A DNA stretch of 64,000 nucleotides, from contig NZ_QYYA01000003.1 in NCBI RefSeq assembly GCF_003597125.1, forward strand, positions 436,603 through 500,602, in the 5' to 3' direction. Shown one piece after another: positions 18,019 to 28,047 of the stretch. Made by a program: the position numbers and the translations under genes. This DNA is from Alcanivorax profundi (GTDB lineage: Bacteria > Pseudomonadota > Gammaproteobacteria > Pseudomonadales > Alcanivoracaceae). The notes beneath the pieces were generated by a model that was not told the origin of the DNA, did no database searches, and saw nothing but the letters and a program-made list of their open reading frames with translations. Position 1 is the stretch's first letter; every line of letters starts with the position of its first letter.

Positions 18019-18636
18019 ATGTCTGACAAATCCCCGTACCAGGAAAAAGCCAACGAATCCAAAGCCCATGTTGTTTGGCATGAATCCAATATCTCCAAGG
18101 CTGACCGTGCCAAGGTGAAGGATCAGAAGCCGAAGTGCATCTGGTTGACCGGTTTGTCTGGCTCTGGCAAGTCCACATTGGCCAACGCCCTTGAGGTGGC
18201 CTTGACCGAGCAGGGTAAGCACACCTATCTGCTGGATGGGGATAACGTACGGCATGGCCTGAACAAGAACCTGGGTATGAGTGATGAGGACCGGACCGAG
18301 AACATTCGTCGGGTATCTGAAGTGGCCAAGCTGATGGTCGATGCCGGTTTGATCGTCGTAACTGCCTTCATCAGCCCGTTCCGTGCTGACCGTGATGCAG
18401 CTCGTGAGCTGTTTGAGGACGGTGAGTTCGTGGAGGTCTTTGTGGATGCACCGCTGGAAGAGTGCGAAAAGCGTGATCCCAAGGGGCTCTATCAGAAAGC
18501 TCGCCAGGGCATCATCAAGGAGTTTACCGGTATCGATAGCCCCTATGAGGCGCCGGAGAAGCCTGAAGTGGTGGTCAATACGGCTGAAAACGACATTGAG
18601 GCCTGCGTGAAGCAGCTGATCGCCGCGATCATTTAA
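18019..18636 (+). CDS. cysC: Adenylylsulfate (APS) kinase
   Basis: A 205-residue enzyme that phosphorylates APS to PAPS. The P-loop GLSGSGKST lies at about residues 45-53. [22 protein letters not shown] is the APS-binding region, and [10 protein letters not shown] follows. Length and motifs match stand-alone CysC. PAPS is the donor for the three sulfotransferases encoded in this window. The gene is followed by a good intrinsic terminator, so it ends the permease/cysC unit. The start ATG is preceded by ataagga, only about 20 bases after the right arm of the heptad cassette. Confidence 0.97.
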   Translation: MSDKSPYQEKANESKAHVVWHESNISKADRAKVKDQKPKCIWLTGLSGSGKSTLANALEVALTEQGKHTYLLDGDNVRHGLNKNLGMSDEDRTENIRRVSEVAKLMVDAGLIVVTAFISPFRADRDAARELFEDGEFVEVFVDAPLEECEKRDPKGLYQKARQGIIKEFTGIDSPYEAPEKPEVVVNTAENDIEACVKQLIAAII

Positions 18637-18652
18637 TGCACCGCGTTACAGG

Positions 18653-18718
18653 GTGGAACCCAGGGTTCCGCCTTGTTCGGAAAAAGGCCGCGCCCGTCAG
18701 TGGGTGCGGCCTTTTTTT
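18653..18718 (+). terminator. Hairpin plus rho-independent terminator after cysC
   Basis: The terminator is 18,681-18,718. AAAAAGGCCGCGCCC pairs with the downstream arm GGGTGCGGCC and is followed by a run of seven T. A smaller perfect hairpin, GGAACCC-a-GGGTTCC, lies just upstream at 18,653-18,667. Confidence 0.9.
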
Positions 18719-18908
18719 GGGGCTCATGGACGTTTACGGCGGAGCGTAAGACGGAACCCCGGGCGTTGTCTCATTGGCCCTGTCGGCAGGATTTTGTGGC
18801 CGACGCGGGAGACACCCTGACAGGTCAAACAAAAGGCGGGCGCGCAGGCAACGTAAGATACCTGAGGTAGGGGCTATTGGGGGCTGCCACCGCCCGCCCT
18901 GGGAGGTG

Positions 18909-18935
18909 TTGGTTGGCGCTCTCTGGCGGTATACT
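18909..18935 (+). promoter_or_regulatory. Candidate sigma70 promoter of ugd
   Basis: A -10 box TATACT at 18,930-18,935 lies 60 bases upstream of the ugd ATG. The best -35 candidate is TTGGTT at 18,909-18,914, with a short 15-base spacer. The rest of the 18,637-18,995 gap contains the cysC terminator and no gene that I can support. Confidence 0.45.
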
Positions 18936-18995
18936 GGAGCGCTTTCCATGTCTGGCCTGGAGGGCCGGATATTTGTCTTAACTTAGGGGTCGAGA

Positions 18996-20162
18996 ATGAA
19001 GATTGCGGTTGCCGGGACGGGTTACGTTGGGCTGTCTAACGCCGTGTTGCTGGCCCAGAACAATACGGTGGTGGCGCTCGATATTGATGCCGACAAGGTA
19101 GAGAAAATCCAGCGTCGGATTTCCCCTATTGAAGACGAGATGATCCAGGATTATCTGGCAAACAAGCCGCTGGCGCTGACGGCAACCACGGATAAAGCTA
19201 TCGCTTTCGAAGGGGCCGATTTTGTGGTGGTAGCGACCCCCACGGACTATGACCCCGAAACCCACTATTTTGACACTCGCTCTGTTGAAGCGGTGATCCG
19301 CGATGTGCAGGCGGTTAACCCTGATACCTGCATCATTATCAAGTCTACGGTGCCAGTGGGATATACGGCCTCTCTGCAGCAAACCTTTCCGTCTTCTCGG
19401 TTGCTGTTTTCACCGGAGTTTCTCCGTGAGGGCCGGGCCCTCTATGACAATCTCTATCCCTCCAGAATTGTGGTTGGCGGAGACTGCGATGCTGCACGTA
19501 CCTTTGCGGGCTTACTTTCTGAAGGTGCGATTCGTGAAGATGTCCCTATGCTGTTCACGGATTCTACGGAGGCAGAGGCCATCAAGTTGTTTGCCAATAC
19601 CTACCTGGCCATGCGAGTAGCCTACTTCAATGAGCTGGACAGCTACGCGGCCTCTCACGGGTTGGATACCCGGCAGATTATCGATGGGGTTTGTCTTGAT
19701 CCACGTATTGGTGACCACTACAACAACCCCTCGTTCGGTTATGGCGGTTACTGTCTACCAAAGGATACCAAGCAGTTACTCGCCAATTACCGCGATGTGC
19801 CGAACAACCTGATTCAGGCGATTGTGGATGCGAACCGGACCCGTAAAGATTTTGTGGCCGAGGATATTCTGCGCCGTGCCCCGAAGAGAGTGGGGGTGTA
19901 CCGCTTGGTAATGAAAGCGGGGTCGGATAACTTTCGGGCTTCGTCGATACAGGGTGTAATGAAACGTCTGAAAGCCAAGGGGGTTGAGGTCCTGGTGTAC
20001 GAGCCGGCTTTGGCGGATGCAACCTTCTTCGGGTCCGAAGTCGTGCAGGATTTTGATCAGTTTGTTGGTGCGAGTGATGTCATCGTTGCCAACCGCATGG
20101 TAGACGAACTGGAGGCGGTGGCGGATAAGGTGTACACCCGTGATCTGTTCGGCAGTGATTAG
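18996..20162 (+). CDS. ugd: UDP-glucose 6-dehydrogenase
   Basis: A 388-residue enzyme of the short E. coli/Klebsiella Ugd type that oxidises UDP-glucose to UDP-glucuronate. The NAD-binding start is [20 protein letters not shown]. Active-site residues are in place: [10 protein letters not shown] (Glu141), [12 protein letters not shown] (Lys197, Asn201) and [10 protein letters not shown] (Cys253, Lys256, Asp257). The start follows aggggtcgaga. It heads a run of sugar-nucleotide genes (galU, pgi, phosphomutase, galE), so UDP-glucuronate is likely a building block of the polymer. Confidence 0.96.
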   Translation: MKIAVAGTGYVGLSNAVLLAQNNTVVALDIDADKVEKIQRRISPIEDEMIQDYLANKPLALTATTDKAIAFEGADFVVVATPTDYDPETHYFDTRSVEAVIRDVQAVNPDTCIIIKSTVPVGYTASLQQTFPSSRLLFSPEFLREGRALYDNLYPSRIVVGGDCDAARTFAGLLSEGAIREDVPMLFTDSTEAEAIKLFANTYLAMRVAYFNELDSYAASHGLDTRQIIDGVCLDPRIGDHYNNPSFGYGGYCLPKDTKQLLANYRDVPNNLIQAIVDANRTRKDFVAEDILRRAPKRVGVYRLVMKAGSDNFRASSIQGVMKRLKAKGVEVLVYEPALADATFFGSEVVQDFDQFVGASDVIVANRMVDELEAVADKVYTRDLFGSD

Positions 20163-20172
20163 TTGATACTTT

Positions 20173-20538
20173 ATGCCTAGCCTTTTGAGAATGACTCCGC
20201 TGGCCGTCATTACTCTCGCTTTTGTTGGTGGAGCTTTGTTGCCCGGAGATATCCGCGAGGCGGTCAGCAAGAGCTTGTCACTAGGCAGTATTGCTGGGTA
20301 CGCCCATGTATTTTTTTGTGCCTTGATCGCGTTGTTGCTGGGGGGGATCGGACGATCCCCCTTATCGGTCTTTGTCATGGTGATGACGTTAGGTGGATTG
20401 ATTGAACTGATGCAACTGTGGATTCCGTATCGCTCTACCAGCTGGTGGGATGTGGTGGACAATGCACTTGGTGCGAGTCTGGGGTTGCTCGTGTTATGGC
20501 TCGGTAAACGGTGTTTAAGTAGAGGGAATGATGGTTAG
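20173..20538 (+). CDS. VanZ-like family small membrane protein
   Basis: A 121-residue protein with four likely membrane segments. The VanZ-family signature is ELMQLWIPYRSTSWWDVVDN followed by ALGASLG. The biochemical role of this family is poorly understood; members often occur in envelope and polysaccharide loci. It starts ten bases after the ugd stop and overlaps galU by 11 bases, so it is part of the same transcript. Confidence 0.8.
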   Translation: MPSLLRMTPLAVITLAFVGGALLPGDIREAVSKSLSLGSIAGYAHVFFCALIALLLGGIGRSPLSVFVMVMTLGGLIELMQLWIPYRSTSWWDVVDNALGASLGLLVLWLGKRCLSRGNDG

Positions 20539-21424
20539 AAAAGCGGTTATACCGGTGGCTGGGTTTGGCTCCAGGATGTTGCCGGCGTCAAAGTCTATTC
20601 CCAAGGAGATGCTGCCCATTGTCGATCGCCCTGCCATTGAGTACGTGGTGAAGGAAGCCGTGAGGGCTGGTATCAAGGAAATCATTCTTGTGTCGCACTC
20701 AGCGAAAACCACTATTGAAGACTATTTTGATAGTCAGTTTGAGTTGGAGCAGCAGCTTGAGGCCAAGGGCAAGCATGCGCTGTTGGCTGAGGTGCGCGAT
20801 ATTCTGCCTGAGGATGTGAGTGTGATCTCCGTGCGCCAGCACCAGGCGTTGGGGCTGGGGCATGCGGTGGCGTGTGCGGCACCGGTGGTGGGCAATGAAC
20901 CGTTTGCGGTGCTATTGGCTGATGTGCTGGTGGATTGTGATGGTCAGAAGGAAGACCTGGGAGCCATGGTGGAGCATTACCGCGCCAGTGGTGCGGCCCA
21001 GATAATGGTAAGAGAGGTGCCGGAGGAGCGCGTCGATCAATACGGTATTGTGGCGCTCGAAGGCAAGGTGCCAGCATCGGGTGAGTCTGCACCAATGACA
21101 TCGGTAGTGGAAAAACCCGCAGTGGATGCGGCGCCGTCATGCCTATCGGTAGTAGGTCGATATGTGCTTCCAGGCGACATTATGGCCATTCTGGCCAAAA
21201 CACCGCCGGGCGCAGGGAACGAAATTCAGCTTACCGATGCCATTGCGACCCTGATGCAACGCGCCCGGGTGGACGCATACGTTATGCGGGGGCGGACCTT
21301 TGACTGCGGCAATAAGGTCGGCTATTTGCAGGCCATTCTGCATTATGCCTCCCGTCACCCTCAGCTGGGTGAGAAGGCAAGGGAACTCATGGCGGCAGAG
21401 CTGGCCGAATCTGCAGCAAATTGA
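20528..21424 (+). CDS. galU: UTP-glucose-1-phosphate uridylyltransferase
   Basis: A 298-residue enzyme that makes UDP-glucose from UTP and glucose-1-phosphate. The nucleotide-binding start is KAVIPVAGFGSRMLPASKSIPKEMLPI (residues 5 onward). Further motifs are LGLGHAV, FAVLLADVLVD, SVVEKP and GNEIQLTDAI, all expected for bacterial GalU. Two ATGs in tandem (20,528 and 20,531) could serve as the start. It supplies both Ugd and GalE, encoded nearby. Confidence 0.96.
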   Translation: MMVRKAVIPVAGFGSRMLPASKSIPKEMLPIVDRPAIEYVVKEAVRAGIKEIILVSHSAKTTIEDYFDSQFELEQQLEAKGKHALLAEVRDILPEDVSVISVRQHQALGLGHAVACAAPVVGNEPFAVLLADVLVDCDGQKEDLGAMVEHYRASGAAQIMVREVPEERVDQYGIVALEGKVPASGESAPMTSVVEKPAVDAAPSCLSVVGRYVLPGDIMAILAKTPPGAGNEIQLTDAIATLMQRARVDAYVMRGRTFDCGNKVGYLQAILHYASRHPQLGEKARELMAAELAESAAN

Positions 21425-21532
21425 CAGTATTCGATCGAAAGGGAATTTAAACGCCGCCAGGAGAGAGACGCGTGTTGTCGTATCGGTTTGCACGCGATGG
21501 ATGGTTCAACGGGTGAACAACCAAGGGATAGC

Positions 21533-22810
21533 ATGCATATAACGGTTTATGGTGACACCTTGTGCGCTCAGGTAACGGCTACGGCCATGGCACAGACGGG
21601 CCACCGTGTTAACTGGCGCGTTGTTGAGCCGGCATCACGTGAGAGGCTTGCCCGCGGGCTCCCCTTGTTCCGGGAACAAGGGCTGGATCGCCTGTTTGCG
21701 GACCAGCTGGAGAGTGGCCGTCTGATCCCGGGTTTCTGGCAGGAGTTGCCCCAGACCGCACCGGACGCGGTTTTTTTGGCTTTTCCGCCAGGTGAGCAGG
21801 CCGCGGCAGAGGGCCTGGCAAGGCGCCTGGCCTCCTCCACGGGGTGCGGCGTGATAGTCAACCAGACCGTGGGGCCAGTAGGGGCTGCCGAGCAGTTGCG
21901 GGATATTATCAAGCAGATTGACCCGCGCGCTGTGCTGGTGGCTTTGCCGGATTTGATCCAGGAAGGGAATGCCTTCCAGACCTTTACCCGCCCGGACAGC
22001 ATTCTGCTTGGCTGTGAAGAGGGAGAGGGGGAGTCCCTGGTTCGAGAGTTGCTGCGCCCCTTCAACCGTCGCAAGGACGTGATTCATGTCATGAGTCTGC
22101 GTGAGGCGGAATTTGCCAAACTCGCGATCAGCGGCATTCTGGCGACACGTATCAGCTATATGAACGATATGGCCTGTTTGTCTGAGTCGCTGGGGGTGGA
22201 TATCGATGTTGTACGGGTGGCCATGGGGGCCGACCCGCGGATTGGCGAATCCTACTTGTACCCCGGTTGTGGATTTGGTGGTCCGGGCCTGAGCAGCAAC
22301 GTTCTGGCGCTGGTAGACGCTTTGAATAAGCTGGCGGCTGAGCCTGGCTTGCTTGAGCGTGTGCTGCAAACCAATGAGCGACAGAAAGAGGTGCTTTTTC
22401 GCAAGTTCTGGCAGTTTCATCACGGGAATTTGGCAGGCAAAAAAGTGGCCTTGTGGGGCGTTGCGTTCAAGCCCGGCACCCACCGGGTCGATAATGCTCC
22501 GGCTTTGAAGGTCATTGAGGCGTTGTGGGCACAAGGGGTTGAGGTAACTGCCCATGACCCCAAGGCATTGCCGGATCTGCAAAACTGGGCCCAGGGCAGG
22601 GGCGAGCTGACACTGTGTGATGATCCCTATGATGCCGCTGAGGGTGCGGATGCGCTGATGTTGATTACTGAGTGGAAGCCCTACTGGAGCCCGGATTGGC
22701 AGCGCTTGAAGCGCAGGATGCGTGAACCGTTGATCCTGGATGGCCGCAATATTTACGAGCCGGCTTTTGTCAGGGAGCAAGGGCTGATCTATCGAGGAAT
22801 AGGGCGTTAA
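21533..22810 (+). CDS. UDP-glucose/nucleotide-sugar dehydrogenase paralogue, apparently catalytically dead
   Basis: A 425-residue protein that aligns along its length with UDP-glucose dehydrogenases ([51 protein letters not shown]). Key residues are lost. The N-terminal glycine-rich motif reads YGDTLCA instead of GxGYVG. The catalytic Cys is Gly at about residue 252. The PKD that follows is SSN, the Asn of KLxxN is Ser200, and the catalytic Glu region reads PDLIQEG. ATG 21,533 follows aaggga and is preferred over the upstream GTG. It lies between galU and pgi and may be a regulatory or structural pseudoenzyme. Confidence 0.8.
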   Translation: MHITVYGDTLCAQVTATAMAQTGHRVNWRVVEPASRERLARGLPLFREQGLDRLFADQLESGRLIPGFWQELPQTAPDAVFLAFPPGEQAAAEGLARRLASSTGCGVIVNQTVGPVGAAEQLRDIIKQIDPRAVLVALPDLIQEGNAFQTFTRPDSILLGCEEGEGESLVRELLRPFNRRKDVIHVMSLREAEFAKLAISGILATRISYMNDMACLSESLGVDIDVVRVAMGADPRIGESYLYPGCGFGGPGLSSNVLALVDALNKLAAEPGLLERVLQTNERQKEVLFRKFWQFHHGNLAGKKVALWGVAFKPGTHRVDNAPALKVIEALWAQGVEVTAHDPKALPDLQNWAQGRGELTLCDDPYDAAEGADALMLITEWKPYWSPDWQRLKRRMREPLILDGRNIYEPAFVREQGLIYRGIGR

Positions 22811-22812
22811 AC

Positions 22813-24462
22813 ATGGTACCGGATCAGGACGTTCTTAGTATCAGTTCCCTTTGGTCGCAATTGACTCAGTGCGCTGCGCAGGAAAAAGCATTGCATCTTG
22901 CGGACTTGTTTGAGGCGGATGAGCAGCGTTTTGAGCGCTTCAACATTGATGCCTGCGGGCTATTGGCGGACTTTAGCAAGCAGCGCATGAGCGATGAGGC
23001 CCGCGATTTACTGGTGGCGCTGGCGGAAGAGCGTCAGCTTCGTCATTGGCTGGATGCCTTGTTTGATGGGGCTGAGGTAAATTGCACTGAGGGACGAGCG
23101 GCAAAGCACTGGTGTTTACGAGAGGAAGCAGGACATGCGCCACAGGTCCATGAGCAACTGGATGCCATGGAGAGAATGGTGGAGCGTATCCTTAAAGGTC
23201 ACTGGCGTGGAGTTCTCGGGGATGCGATTACCGATGTGGTCAACGTTGGGGTAGGAGGGTCCGATCTTGGCCCTTTGATGGCGGCGTTTGCACTGCAATG
23301 CAGCCTCCCTCCCGAAGGTCAGGCGCGGCCCCGGATTCACTTTGCTTCGTCGATGGATGGCAGTCAGGTCTCGCAGGTTCTTCAGGAGCTAAACCCTCGC
23401 ACTACGCTGTTTCTGGTCTCTTCCAAATCGTTTACGACAGTGGATACGTTGCATAACGCCAAGACCGCACGTCAGTGGCTTGCCCGAGGATTGGGTCTGG
23501 ACTATGCAAGTGAATCGTTATTGCGATGCCATTTTATTGGCATCTCTGCCAATCCCCGGCGCATGGCAGAGTGGGGCATCATGCCTGCAAATCAACTGCA
23601 GTTCTGGGACTGGGTTGGTGGTCGCTATTCGTTGTGGTCTGCTATTGGCCTGCCTATCGCCTTAACGGTTGGGATGGACGGCTTTCGTGAGATGCTGGGC
23701 GGTGCCCATGCTATGGATCTGCATTGCCGTAGTATGCCCTGGCAAAAGAATCTTCCCGTGATGTTGGCTCTGGTGGATGTCTGGAATATCAATTTTCTGA
23801 AGATTCCTGCCCGCGCGGTGTTGCCCTACGATGGGCGCCTGAAGCACCTGCCGGCCTACCTGGAACAGTTGGAGATGGAATCCAACGGCAAGAGCGTATC
23901 CCGGGCAGGTGAGCCACTGGACTACGATACCTGTCCGGTGATCTGGGGTGAGGTTGGCCCGAATGCCCAGCACGCCTTTTTTCAGCTGTTGCATCAGGGG
24001 ACTCAGCCTATCGCCTGTGAGTTCCTGATGACCGCACGGCGCTATACAGAGGACATGCACTCCGATGCAGCGGTAGAGCTGGAAGGTCAGCATGCCCTTG
24101 CCAATGCGAACTGTCTTGCCCAATCACGTTTGCTGGCCCTGGGCGAGCGTGCACTGGACCCGAAAGTCGCCCTTCCTGCCTACAAGCGTTACCGTGGCAA
24201 TCAACCCAGCACCACCCTGGTATTGGACGAGTTGTCGCCGGGGACCTTGGGTGCGTTGTTGGCAATGTATGAACATAAAGTGTTTGTGCAGGCGGTGATT
24301 TGGGGTATCAATCCCTTCGATCAGTGGGGGGTAGAGATGGGGAAGCTGATCGCTACTGATATGCTCGCGGTACTCACCGACCCGGATAACGCTGAAGGTC
24401 TGGATGCCTCGTCACAGGCGCTGGCCCGACATATTGCCCGGAAGCAAAAAAGCCGCGACTAG
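22813..24462 (+). CDS. pgi: Glucose-6-phosphate isomerase
   Basis: A 549-residue protein of normal Pgi length that interconverts glucose-6-P and fructose-6-P. Visible family motifs are [49 protein letters not shown] and the C-terminal [13 protein letters not shown]. It starts two bases after the preceding stop. It connects central carbon flow to hexose-phosphate supply for sugar nucleotides. Confidence 0.97.
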   Translation: MVPDQDVLSISSLWSQLTQCAAQEKALHLADLFEADEQRFERFNIDACGLLADFSKQRMSDEARDLLVALAEERQLRHWLDALFDGAEVNCTEGRAAKHWCLREEAGHAPQVHEQLDAMERMVERILKGHWRGVLGDAITDVVNVGVGGSDLGPLMAAFALQCSLPPEGQARPRIHFASSMDGSQVSQVLQELNPRTTLFLVSSKSFTTVDTLHNAKTARQWLARGLGLDYASESLLRCHFIGISANPRRMAEWGIMPANQLQFWDWVGGRYSLWSAIGLPIALTVGMDGFREMLGGAHAMDLHCRSMPWQKNLPVMLALVDVWNINFLKIPARAVLPYDGRLKHLPAYLEQLEMESNGKSVSRAGEPLDYDTCPVIWGEVGPNAQHAFFQLLHQGTQPIACEFLMTARRYTEDMHSDAAVELEGQHALANANCLAQSRLLALGERALDPKVALPAYKRYRGNQPSTTLVLDELSPGTLGALLAMYEHKVFVQAVIWGINPFDQWGVEMGKLIATDMLAVLTDPDNAEGLDASSQALARHIARKQKSRD

Positions 24463-24646
24463 TCGGCAGCGTCAATATACTCAGCACCAGGCTAAAATTC
24501 GCCTGTAAGCATGGGGAGTTGCCCACACCCCGGCTTTTGCCTTACCGGTCTTGAGCGGGTTGGGTTGTGCGGCTTCCTTTCTGCGATACCAACTGATTTC
24601 ACGTATCATGAGAGTCCCAAACTCTTTCCGTTCAGGAAGATCACCT

Positions 24647-26020
24647 ATGAGTCATGCTGTGCCCGCCTCCATTTTTCGTGCCTATGATATCCGCGGCATC
24701 TATGGGGAAACCCTTTCAGATGAGATTGCCTTTCAGATCGGTCGAGCGATTGGTTCTGAGGTGCTGGCACAGGGCCAGACCGCGATCGCCGTCGGGCGTG
24801 ATGGGCGCTTGTCCGGGCCTGCGCTGTTGCAGGCGCTGAGTGATGGTCTTCGGGCGGCGGGATGTGATGTGGTCAATGTTGGCATGGTGCCGACGCCGAC
24901 CCTCTATTTTGCGACTTACCACATTGAGGGGCTTAACTCTGGGGTCATGCTGACCGGTAGCCACAATCCGGGTAACTATAACGGTTTCAAGATCGTGATT
25001 AACGGGGTCACCTTGTCCGGTGAGCGCATCACCGCCTTGCGCGAGCGTATTCTTGATGACGAGCTGGCTGAAGGGCAGGGAAAATATCGGGAACTGGAGA
25101 TCCTGGAGAGCTATCAGCGGGCTTTTCTGGATAACCATTCCCTTGCCGCGCCAATGAAGGTAGTGGTGGATTGCGGTAACGGTATCACAGGGATCCAGGC
25201 TCCGGCCGTGCTGAGCGCCCTGGGCTGTGACGTGGTACCGCTGTTCAGCGAGATAGATGGTAGCTTCCCGAATCACCATCCTGATCCAGGTGACATGAAG
25301 AATCTGGTGGATCTGATAGATGCGGTCAAATCGGAGAAAGCGGATCTGGGGCTGGCGTTTGATGGGGACGGTGACCGGGTAGGGGTTGTGACACCTTCGG
25401 GCGAGGTGGTCTTTCCTGATATCTTGCTGATGGCTCTGGCGGAGGACATGGTAAGCCGGCACCCTGGGGCAAAGGTCATTTTTGACGTGAAGTGCACCGG
25501 CATTCTCTTCGAGGTGATTCGTCGAGCGGGTGGTGAGCCAGAGATGTGGCAGACCGGCCATTCACTCATCAAGGCGCGCATGAAGGAAACCGGCGCACTG
25601 CTGGCCGGGGAGATGAGCGGCCATATCTTCTTTGCCGAAGACTGGTACGGATTTGATGATGCGCTGGTGGCCGCTGCCCGGATTTTGGGCATTATCAGCC
25701 GTTCCGGCAACGATGCAGATGCTCTTTTCGCCAGCTATCCCTCACTGTGCACTACCCCGGAAATCAATATTGATGTGACGGAAGAAAGCAAGTTTGCGAT
25801 TGTGGACTATCTGCAGACCCAGGCGGAATTTGGTGAGGGGGAGCGTAGGGTGATTGATGGCATCCGCATGGATTATGCCGATGGCTGGGGGCTGTGTCGG
25901 GCGTCCAATACTTCACCGAAGCTGGTGCTCCGGTTTGAGGCAGAAAACGACGAGGCGCTTGGCCGGATCCGTGCGCTTTTCGAGGACAATGTTGCCAAAG
26001 CCATGGCGGCAGTGGGTTGA
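24647..26020 (+). CDS. algC: Phosphomannomutase/phosphoglucomutase, AlgC-type
   Basis: A 457-residue alpha-D-phosphohexomutase. The active-site phosphoserine loop TGSHNPGNYNGFK places Ser at about residue 105. The metal loop is FDGDGDRVGV, the sugar-binding loop GEMSGHIFF, and the C-terminal phosphate loop is RASNTSPKLVLRFEA. The arrangement matches Pseudomonas AlgC, which handles both mannose and glucose phosphates. The frame is open from 24,551, but ATG 24,647 follows caggaag and gives the family start. It supplies glucose-1-P for GalU and mannose-1-P if GDP-mannose is used. Confidence 0.93.
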   Translation: MSHAVPASIFRAYDIRGIYGETLSDEIAFQIGRAIGSEVLAQGQTAIAVGRDGRLSGPALLQALSDGLRAAGCDVVNVGMVPTPTLYFATYHIEGLNSGVMLTGSHNPGNYNGFKIVINGVTLSGERITALRERILDDELAEGQGKYRELEILESYQRAFLDNHSLAAPMKVVVDCGNGITGIQAPAVLSALGCDVVPLFSEIDGSFPNHHPDPGDMKNLVDLIDAVKSEKADLGLAFDGDGDRVGVVTPSGEVVFPDILLMALAEDMVSRHPGAKVIFDVKCTGILFEVIRRAGGEPEMWQTGHSLIKARMKETGALLAGEMSGHIFFAEDWYGFDDALVAAARILGIISRSGNDADALFASYPSLCTTPEINIDVTEESKFAIVDYLQTQAEFGEGERRVIDGIRMDYADGWGLCRASNTSPKLVLRFEAENDEALGRIRALFEDNVAKAMAAVG

Positions 26021-26143
26021 CGCCCCGTGGGTGCCGGCCCGCAGCGTTCCTATCACTGTAGCGGTATGGAAAATCGCTTGCAGGTAAGCTCCTGCGTTAA
26101 GATTGTTGCTGTCTAGGACGAACCCCCGGAACAGGATGCCCCA

Positions 26144-27154
26144 ATGAAAAAAGTGCTAGTGACCGGCGGAGCCGGCTATATCGGTTCTCATACCGTCCTG
26201 CTGCTGCTGGAAGCGGGATATGAGGTGGTGGTACTGGATAATCTTTCCAACAGCAGTGAGGAAAGCCTGCGGCGCGTGCAAACGCTGACAGGACGAGAGC
26301 TGACTTTTATCAAGGGTGACATTCGCGATGGAGAGTGCCTGGATACGCTGTTTTCCGACCACGACATCGCTTCGGTGATCCACTTTGCCGGTCTCAAGGC
26401 GGTGGGGGAATCGGTTGCTCAGCCGCTGCGCTACTATGATTGCAATGTTGTCGGGACGATCCGTTTGCTTGAGGCGATGGATCGTGCGGGTGTGCAGCGA
26501 TTGGTATTCAGCTCGTCTGCCACGGTTTACGGTGACCCGGCCTCTGTTCCTATCCGAGAGGACTCGCCTCTGTGCGCCACCAACCCCTATGGGGCTACGA
26601 AGCTGCACATTGAGAATATGCTTCGCGATCTTTATCGCGCGGATAACCGCTGGGGGTTGGTATTACTTCGTTACTTCAACCCGGTAGGAGCTCATGAAAG
26701 CGGGAAGATTGGAGAAGACCCTGCCGGTATTCCCAATAACCTGATGCCATACATTGCCCAGGTCGCTGTAGGGAAGCGCGATAAACTCACTGTATTCGGT
26801 AGTGACTATCCAACCAAGGATGGAACCGGGGTTCGCGATTATATTCACGTTATGGATCTTGCTGCAGGGCATCTGGCCGCACTGGTGTTCCTGGAAGCCA
26901 ATGGTGGACTGGAAACTGTGAATTTGGGAACAGGGAAAGGGTATAGCGTGCTGGAAATGGTGTCAGCTTTCGAACAGGCTTCCGGCAAGGAAATAACCTA
27001 CGAATTGTCGGAGCGGCGTCCTGGTGATGTCGCAATATGCTTTTCGGATCCTCAGAGGGCGAAAGAGCGACTTGGCTGGGAAGCGAAACATGGAATTGGC
27101 GATATGTGTCGAGATCATTGGGCCTGGCAAAGTGCTAACCCCAATGGTTATTGA
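26144..27154 (+). CDS. galE: UDP-glucose 4-epimerase
   Basis: A 336-residue extended SDR that interconverts UDP-glucose and UDP-galactose, or the HexNAc forms. The NAD motif is [27 protein letters not shown] gives the catalytic Ser and [11 protein letters not shown] the YxxxK. The tail [19 protein letters not shown] is typical of GalE. A ribosome site (ggaac) precedes the ATG. It likely provides galactose-type donors to the GT genes. Confidence 0.95.
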   Translation: MKKVLVTGGAGYIGSHTVLLLLEAGYEVVVLDNLSNSSEESLRRVQTLTGRELTFIKGDIRDGECLDTLFSDHDIASVIHFAGLKAVGESVAQPLRYYDCNVVGTIRLLEAMDRAGVQRLVFSSSATVYGDPASVPIREDSPLCATNPYGATKLHIENMLRDLYRADNRWGLVLLRYFNPVGAHESGKIGEDPAGIPNNLMPYIAQVAVGKRDKLTVFGSDYPTKDGTGVRDYIHVMDLAAGHLAALVFLEANGGLETVNLGTGKGYSVLEMVSAFEQASGKEITYELSERRPGDVAICFSDPQRAKERLGWEAKHGIGDMCRDHWAWQSANPNGY

Positions 27155-27189
27155 TCATGAGAATGGTATAGCAGGCCCGAGGCATAAAA

Positions 27190-27972
27190 ATGGGTGAGAA
27201 AGTAGATTTTATGAAGTTCTTTACGGTTGCACTTTTTGACCGGCTAAGACGAGTTGTTAAATTAATAGTGCACGCAGGCAAGTTCTTTGTCGCTGGCAAG
27301 ATAGAAAAACCCGATTATTTGATTGTTGAAGACGTTGGTGTGGCATACCTGGTAATGCCAAAAGCCGCTTGCACATCTATAAAACGTTCAATGGTTGCCG
27401 CTGCAGAGGGTGAGCAAGTCGCGAATAATGTCGAAAAACGACGGGCAGCAATAGCACGGTTGATGATAAGGGGAAAAGTGAAGGGTCTGGAAGACAAATA
27501 CGTGTTTACCTACGTAAGAAACCCCTTTGCTCGCCTGGTTTCAGCGTATATTAACAAGTTTGAAGATATGGAAAAAATAAAACGAAGCGGCTTTCTGTAT
27601 GATGAGTATCTTGGCGGGTACTTGAAGCTGTCAGATTCATTTGAGGAGTTTGTAAGAAAAATAGCAAAAATTCCTGACCGGGTCTGCGATCGCCATTTTA
27701 TGAGTCAGAGCTATCTGGTGGACCATCTGGCTCCCCACAAACCACAAGATATCTTCAAGCTGGAAGAGATCAATGAAAGCTATCCTTCTTTGGTGGAGAG
27801 GTTCGGCTTTTCCAGTCTTGAGTTTGCCAACCGGTCTGCCAGTTACGACTATCGGGACTACTATAAAAATAAAGATATTCTGGATCTTGTCTTCAACCGT
27901 TACCGGGAAGATGTGGAGAGATTTGGCTATCAATCGGACTATCAGGCAATAAAGGAATATATGGCTAATTAA
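27190..27972 (+). CDS. Sulfotransferase, Sulfotransfer_2-like family (second copy)
   Basis: A 260-residue protein with the 5'-phosphosulfate loop LVMPKAACTSIKRSM at about residues 55-69 and the 3'-phosphate site YVRNPFARLVSAYINK at about 108-123. Both signatures are intact. It resembles carbohydrate sulfotransferases of the same broad family as the gene at 4,122 but is clearly divergent from it, suggesting a different acceptor position. AT-richer codon use begins here and continues to about 33,200, in contrast to the preceding sugar-nucleotide genes. This segment may have a different origin. Confidence 0.87.
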   Translation: MGEKVDFMKFFTVALFDRLRRVVKLIVHAGKFFVAGKIEKPDYLIVEDVGVAYLVMPKAACTSIKRSMVAAAEGEQVANNVEKRRAAIARLMIRGKVKGLEDKYVFTYVRNPFARLVSAYINKFEDMEKIKRSGFLYDEYLGGYLKLSDSFEEFVRKIAKIPDRVCDRHFMSQSYLVDHLAPHKPQDIFKLEEINESYPSLVERFGFSSLEFANRSASYDYRDYYKNKDILDLVFNRYREDVERFGYQSDYQAIKEYMAN

Positions 27973-28047
27973 TCTGGCTTTTAACTGCGCCTTGCGGGTT
28001 GAATCACAGATCGCCGATGGCGAACTGGCTTCGGTGGGAATACGGAA

